Assembly (NCBI GenBank): GCA_028716385.1
Contig: JAQUPX010000006.1
Span: forward strand, 124,001 to 188,000
Reading direction: 5' to 3'
DNA: 64,000 nucleotides
Origin: a bacterium
Lineage (GTDB): Bacteria > Hydrothermota > UBA3073 > JACQXS01 > JAQTXJ01
Of the stretch, positions 61,771 to 64,000 are shown piece after piece. The notes beneath the pieces are model-generated. The model saw only the letters and a list, made by a program, of their open reading frames with translations, did not search any database and had not been told where the DNA came from. Position numbers and translations under genes: made by a program. Every line of letters begins with the position of its first letter. The first letter of the stretch is position 1.

Positions 61771-62136
61771 ATGGTCATAATTATATTGGGTGCGTATGTT
61801 TTTGTGTCATTGATAGGTCATTTATTTGTTCGCGGGATTTTGAGACAATATCAATTGCCGGAATTACCGGAACCCGGGCTAAAGGGAGCGGGGGCTACGA
61901 TAGGAGTGCTTGAAAGGATTCTTGTATTGACGCTTGTTTTAGTTGGTCAATACGCAACTATTGCGGTAATATTTGCCGCAAAATCTATTACCCGATTTGA
62001 GGAATTAAAGCATAGAAAGTTTGCTGAATATTATTTAATTGGAACTCTTTTGAGTATTCTTTTTTCTATAATTACCGGTATATTTGTAAAACAATTGCTA
62101 ATTTGTACAAGTGTAAAGCAATTTTTTAATTGTTGA
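61771..62136 (+). CDS. Small membrane protein, DUF3307-like C-terminal part
   Basis: The protein has 121 residues. Three helices: VIIILGAYVFVSLIGHLFV, GVLERILVLTLVLVGQYATI, LIGTLLSILFSIITGIF. Between the last two lies AAKSITRFEELKHRKFAEYY, a conserved signature of the DUF3307 membrane family, of which it represents only the C-terminal region. No ribosome site. The TTGACA units upstream could drive transcription. It may be a truncated gene or a compact member. Confidence 0.65.
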   Translation: MVIIILGAYVFVSLIGHLFVRGILRQYQLPELPEPGLKGAGATIGVLERILVLTLVLVGQYATIAVIFAAKSITRFEELKHRKFAEYYLIGTLLSILFSIITGIFVKQLLICTSVKQFFNC

Positions 62137-62343
62137 TAAAGGGAGCAGAACCCCTACTTTAGAATTTTTCCCTTCCCGATTAATTTTCCTCCCCCCAAAA
62201 AAATAATTTTTTTTATTTTTTTGAATCCTTTTTAGGTTTTTCTGTCCGCCTACGGCGGATTTCCAACCAACTATTTTTGGACAAGTTCACTCAGACATCC
62301 TCCACACTCACGATACTCTTTCTATTAATAAACGCCTTTCCTT
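62137..62343 (+). other. Intergenic region with duplicated phrases
   Basis: No gene. TTTTCCTCCCCCCAAAAAAA (62184-62203) and CCGCCTACGGCGGA echo 61240-61302, part of a larger direct duplication that flanks the HTH/DUF3307 segment. Confidence 0.5.
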
Positions 62344-62386
62344 ATCCTCCACAAAATCTTCAATACAAATAATTTGTAATACAAAA
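62344..62386 (+). repeat. 43-bp direct repeat, copy 2
   Basis: Ends 5 bases before the dinD -35 box; see 61432-61474. The distance between copies is 912 bp. Confidence 0.8.
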
Positions 62387-62391
62387 AATGC

Positions 62392-62424
62392 TTGACTTCT
62401 TTAACGAATAATATTATTCATTAA
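62392..62424 (+). promoter_or_regulatory. dinD promoter with overlapping operator palindrome
   Basis: TTGACT (62392-62397), 17 bases, TATTCA (62415-62420). A 24-bp palindrome TTAACGAATAATATTATTCA followed by TTAA (62401-62424, one mismatched pair) covers the spacer and -10 box. It does not match the E. coli LexA box (CTGT-N8-ACAG). Confidence 0.65.
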
Positions 62425-62489
62425 CTATCAAAGAATCACGCTTGAAAACTCAAAACAAAAACTATTAAACAAGATTTTAGGGGAACAAA

Positions 62490-63335
62490 ATGAAAAAAGA
62501 ACTCATCGTTGAACTATTTGAAAAATTTGAAGGAGCTTGTTATCTTTTCAATAATAATCTTGAATGCTGGAGTGGTCGCGAACTACAGGAGATTTTAGGT
62601 TATACCGAATGGCGGAATTTTCTTAAAGTAATAGAGAAGGCGAAAACATCCTGCGAAACCGCTGATGTTAAAGCAACAGATCATTTTGTTGATGTCAACA
62701 AAATGATTGAAATAGGCAAAGGTGGTCAACGCGAAGTAGATGATATCGCCTTAACCCGTTACGCTTGCTACCTAATTGCCCAAAACGGAGACCCTGCAAA
62801 AAGTGAAATTTCTTTTGCTCAAACTTACTTTGCGGTTCAGACCCGGAAACAAGAAATTATAGAACAACGGCTTTTAGATGTGGGCCGTGTAGTTGCCCGC
62901 GACAAACTAACAAAATCCGAGAAAAAACTATCTGGCACAATTTATGAGCGCGGTGTTGATGACAAGGGGTTTGCCATCATCCGTTCGGAAGGAGATTACG
63001 CTTTATTTGGCGGTTATTCTACCGGCGATATGAAACGCAAGCTCGGGGTTCCCGACGGCAGACCACTAGCAGATTTCTTGCCGATACTTACAATCAAAGC
63101 CAAAGACTTTGCAACCGAACTTACCAGCCATAATGTCATAGAAAAAGATTTATCCGACACAAACCAGATAATCAATGAACATGTAGAGAATAACATAGCG
63201 GTTCGGAAAATGTTGCTTGAACGGGGAGTAAAACCGGAAACTCTGCCGCCTGCAGAAGATGTAAAAAAGGTTCAGCGCAAACTAGAAGGCGACGAAAAGA
63301 AATTGCTCAAAACTATTAAGAAGAAAAAAGATTAA
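62490..63335 (+). CDS. dinD: DNA damage-inducible protein D family
   Basis: The protein has 281 residues with AGGGGA before ATG. The N-terminal BRO-like domain begins FEKFEGACYLFNNNLECWSG, RELQEILGYTEWRNFLKVIE, then VDVNKMIEIGKGGQREVDDI, ALTRYACYLIAQNGDPAKSE, all typical of DinD. The C-terminal part has RSEGDYALFGGYSTGDMKRK and PLADFLPILTIKAKDFATE. E. coli DinD is an SOS gene that inhibits RecA strand exchange. DinD-like genes are also frequent in mobile and defense regions. It has its own promoter and operator. Confidence 0.92.
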   Translation: MKKELIVELFEKFEGACYLFNNNLECWSGRELQEILGYTEWRNFLKVIEKAKTSCETADVKATDHFVDVNKMIEIGKGGQREVDDIALTRYACYLIAQNGDPAKSEISFAQTYFAVQTRKQEIIEQRLLDVGRVVARDKLTKSEKKLSGTIYERGVDDKGFAIIRSEGDYALFGGYSTGDMKRKLGVPDGRPLADFLPILTIKAKDFATELTSHNVIEKDLSDTNQIINEHVENNIAVRKMLLERGVKPETLPPAEDVKKVQRKLEGDEKKLLKTIKKKKD

Positions 63336-63817
63336 ACAAAGTAAAATACATATTCTCTTAATTTACTTTTCCTCCCCAAAGTAAAATATAGATTCCCTTG
63401 TTTTACTTTTAGCGTTTAAAGTAAAATACAAAGTCCGGAGCAAAGCGTAGGGAAAAACCTTGTATTTTACCTAACCGTCCAAATCCCGCCTCGCTAATTT
63501 TCACTAAAGCGCCCATTTTCACCACTTGGTGAAAACAGGTAAATCAGTGAAAAAAAAGTAAAAATTTTTTAAATTCCCGCCTTCTGCGGGATGTCGCTTT
63601 GCGCCACTTTATGCTAGATTCCCAATCAACTAATTTTGGATAAAAATCTCTAATGGCTATCGCCAAAGAGCTTTTAATCACTAACGCTTAAGAACAAAAT
63701 AGTTGAGTATGGTAAGCGAGTAAAAAATTAGAAACGATATATTCGCACGAATTGAATTCGTGCCTACAATGTCTACCCTTTACCGAATGCTCACCGCTCC
63801 GCCTCAGGCAGCAATAT
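63336..63817 (+). other. Repeat-rich intergenic region after dinD
   Basis: No gene seen. Contains AAAGTAAAATA three times (63339, 63378, 63418) with TTTACTTTT between, an inverted pair GTAAAATACAA (63421-63431)/TTGTATTTTAC (63460-63470), TTTTCACC-ACTT-GGTGAAAA (63516-63535), CCCGCCTTCTGCGGGATGTC (from 63575) and GCACGAATTGAATTCGTGC (63745-63763). Confidence 0.6.
63575..63605 (+). repeat. Palindromic repeat, same as in the SBBP gene
   Basis: CCCGCCTTCTGCGGG followed by ATGTCGCTTTGCGCCA; it matches the tail at 31961-31980 at 18 of 20 positions. Confidence 0.7.
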
Positions 63818-64000
63818 TTAATATCCACACACATTAACAGTTAGCCTTAATCCTATAACATTAGTAGTTAGCTTAACCCCGTTCTGTGTATCACTGGGGA
63901 GTCCCCATACTATATCTCCATCTATGCTGAAATGAGAATAAAACTCATATCCTCCACCAATACACATTCCAACTCCCAATAAAGCCTCATCGGAAGTACT
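63818..64000 (-). CDS. Outer-membrane-like protein, partial (C-terminal 60 residues)
   Basis: I read this frame directly; it is open to the right window edge. Sequence pieces: DEALLGVGMCIGGGYEFYSH, SIDGDIVWGLP, and a C-terminus VIGLRLTVNVCGY. Alternating hydrophobic residues and glycine with a terminal tyrosine fit the last strands of a beta-barrel. Its start is outside the window. Confidence 0.55.
   Translation of the reverse strand, partial: STSDEALLGVGMCIGGGYEFYSHFSIDGDIVWGLPSDTQNGVKLTTNVIGLRLTVNVCGY

Overview
The window is a roughly 64 kb chromosomal segment of an uncultured-looking, moderately AT-rich Gram-negative bacterium. Five large secreted proteins end in T9SS-type C-terminal sorting domains. 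Together with a gingipain-type C25 peptidase, a TonB-dependent receptor, a GWxTD-domain protein and GxxExxY proteins, they point to the FCB group or a neighbouring candidate phylum such as candidate division WOR-3/Stahlbacteria. That assignment is an inference from gene content and was not tested by a search. Housekeeping genes (leuS, argS, fabD, fabG, murI, gyrA, mutL, recA, tuf) and tRNA-Ile(GAT) and tRNA-Val(CAC) show that this is chromosome.

Layout. 1-13.6 kb (minus strand): a redoxin, a GWxTD protein, an outer-membrane-like protein and a Gfo/Idh oxidoreductase. Next comes a polysaccharide/envelope operon: SLBB export protein, Wzz/BY-kinase, outer-membrane protein, leuS, undecaprenyl-phosphate sugar transferase and hexapeptide transferase. 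argS lies upstream. 14-34 kb: a CBM9-like TPR protein, tRNA-Ile, a glycosyltransferase, a GxxExxY cassette, a DUF89 protein, the C25 peptidase, a fabD-methyltransferase-TPR-fabG cluster, an FG-GAP protein, murI, a DUF4143 ATPase, an SBBP-repeat protein and an FKBP lipoprotein. 34-45 kb: tRNA-Val, a zinc-ribbon protein, a TPR protein, gyrA, a TolB-like protein, a GH16-like protein, a TIR/deoxyribosyltransferase-like protein and a transglutaminase-like protein. 45-51 kb (mostly minus): a lone 2Fe-2S protein, the second GxxExxY cassette, mutL, recA and tuf. 51-55.4 kb: a T9SS cargo protein and a TonB receptor in repeat-rich DNA. 55.5-63.4 kb: an AT-rich island on the plus strand. It carries an SMC/ABC-type ATPase fused to a SAM methyltransferase, a membrane coiled-coil protein, a Ser/Thr kinase with an insertion and a zinc ribbon, an AvcD-like anti-phage dCTP deaminase, a zinc-ribbon protein, a small membrane protein and DinD. 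This looks like a defense island, and the first five genes may form one uncharacterised operon.

Two signals stand out. First, the genome carries many short palindromic elements. Two nearly identical GxxExxY (predicted PD-(D/E)XK nuclease) cassettes are both bounded by the 10-bp inverted repeat GGACGCAGAT. They differ in length by exactly 112 bp, and three palindromic insertions in one copy account for all of it. Two of those insertions sit at the same 11-base site, CTGCGAAGATC. Related palindromes lie in frame inside a TonB receptor and an SBBP protein and at the starts of other genes, which recalls the Rickettsia palindromic elements. Second, the defense-like operon above. Promoters read consistently as TTGACA-N16/17-TAnnTT, and in several cases the -10 box lies only 6-11 bases before the start codon, which suggests leaderless mRNAs.
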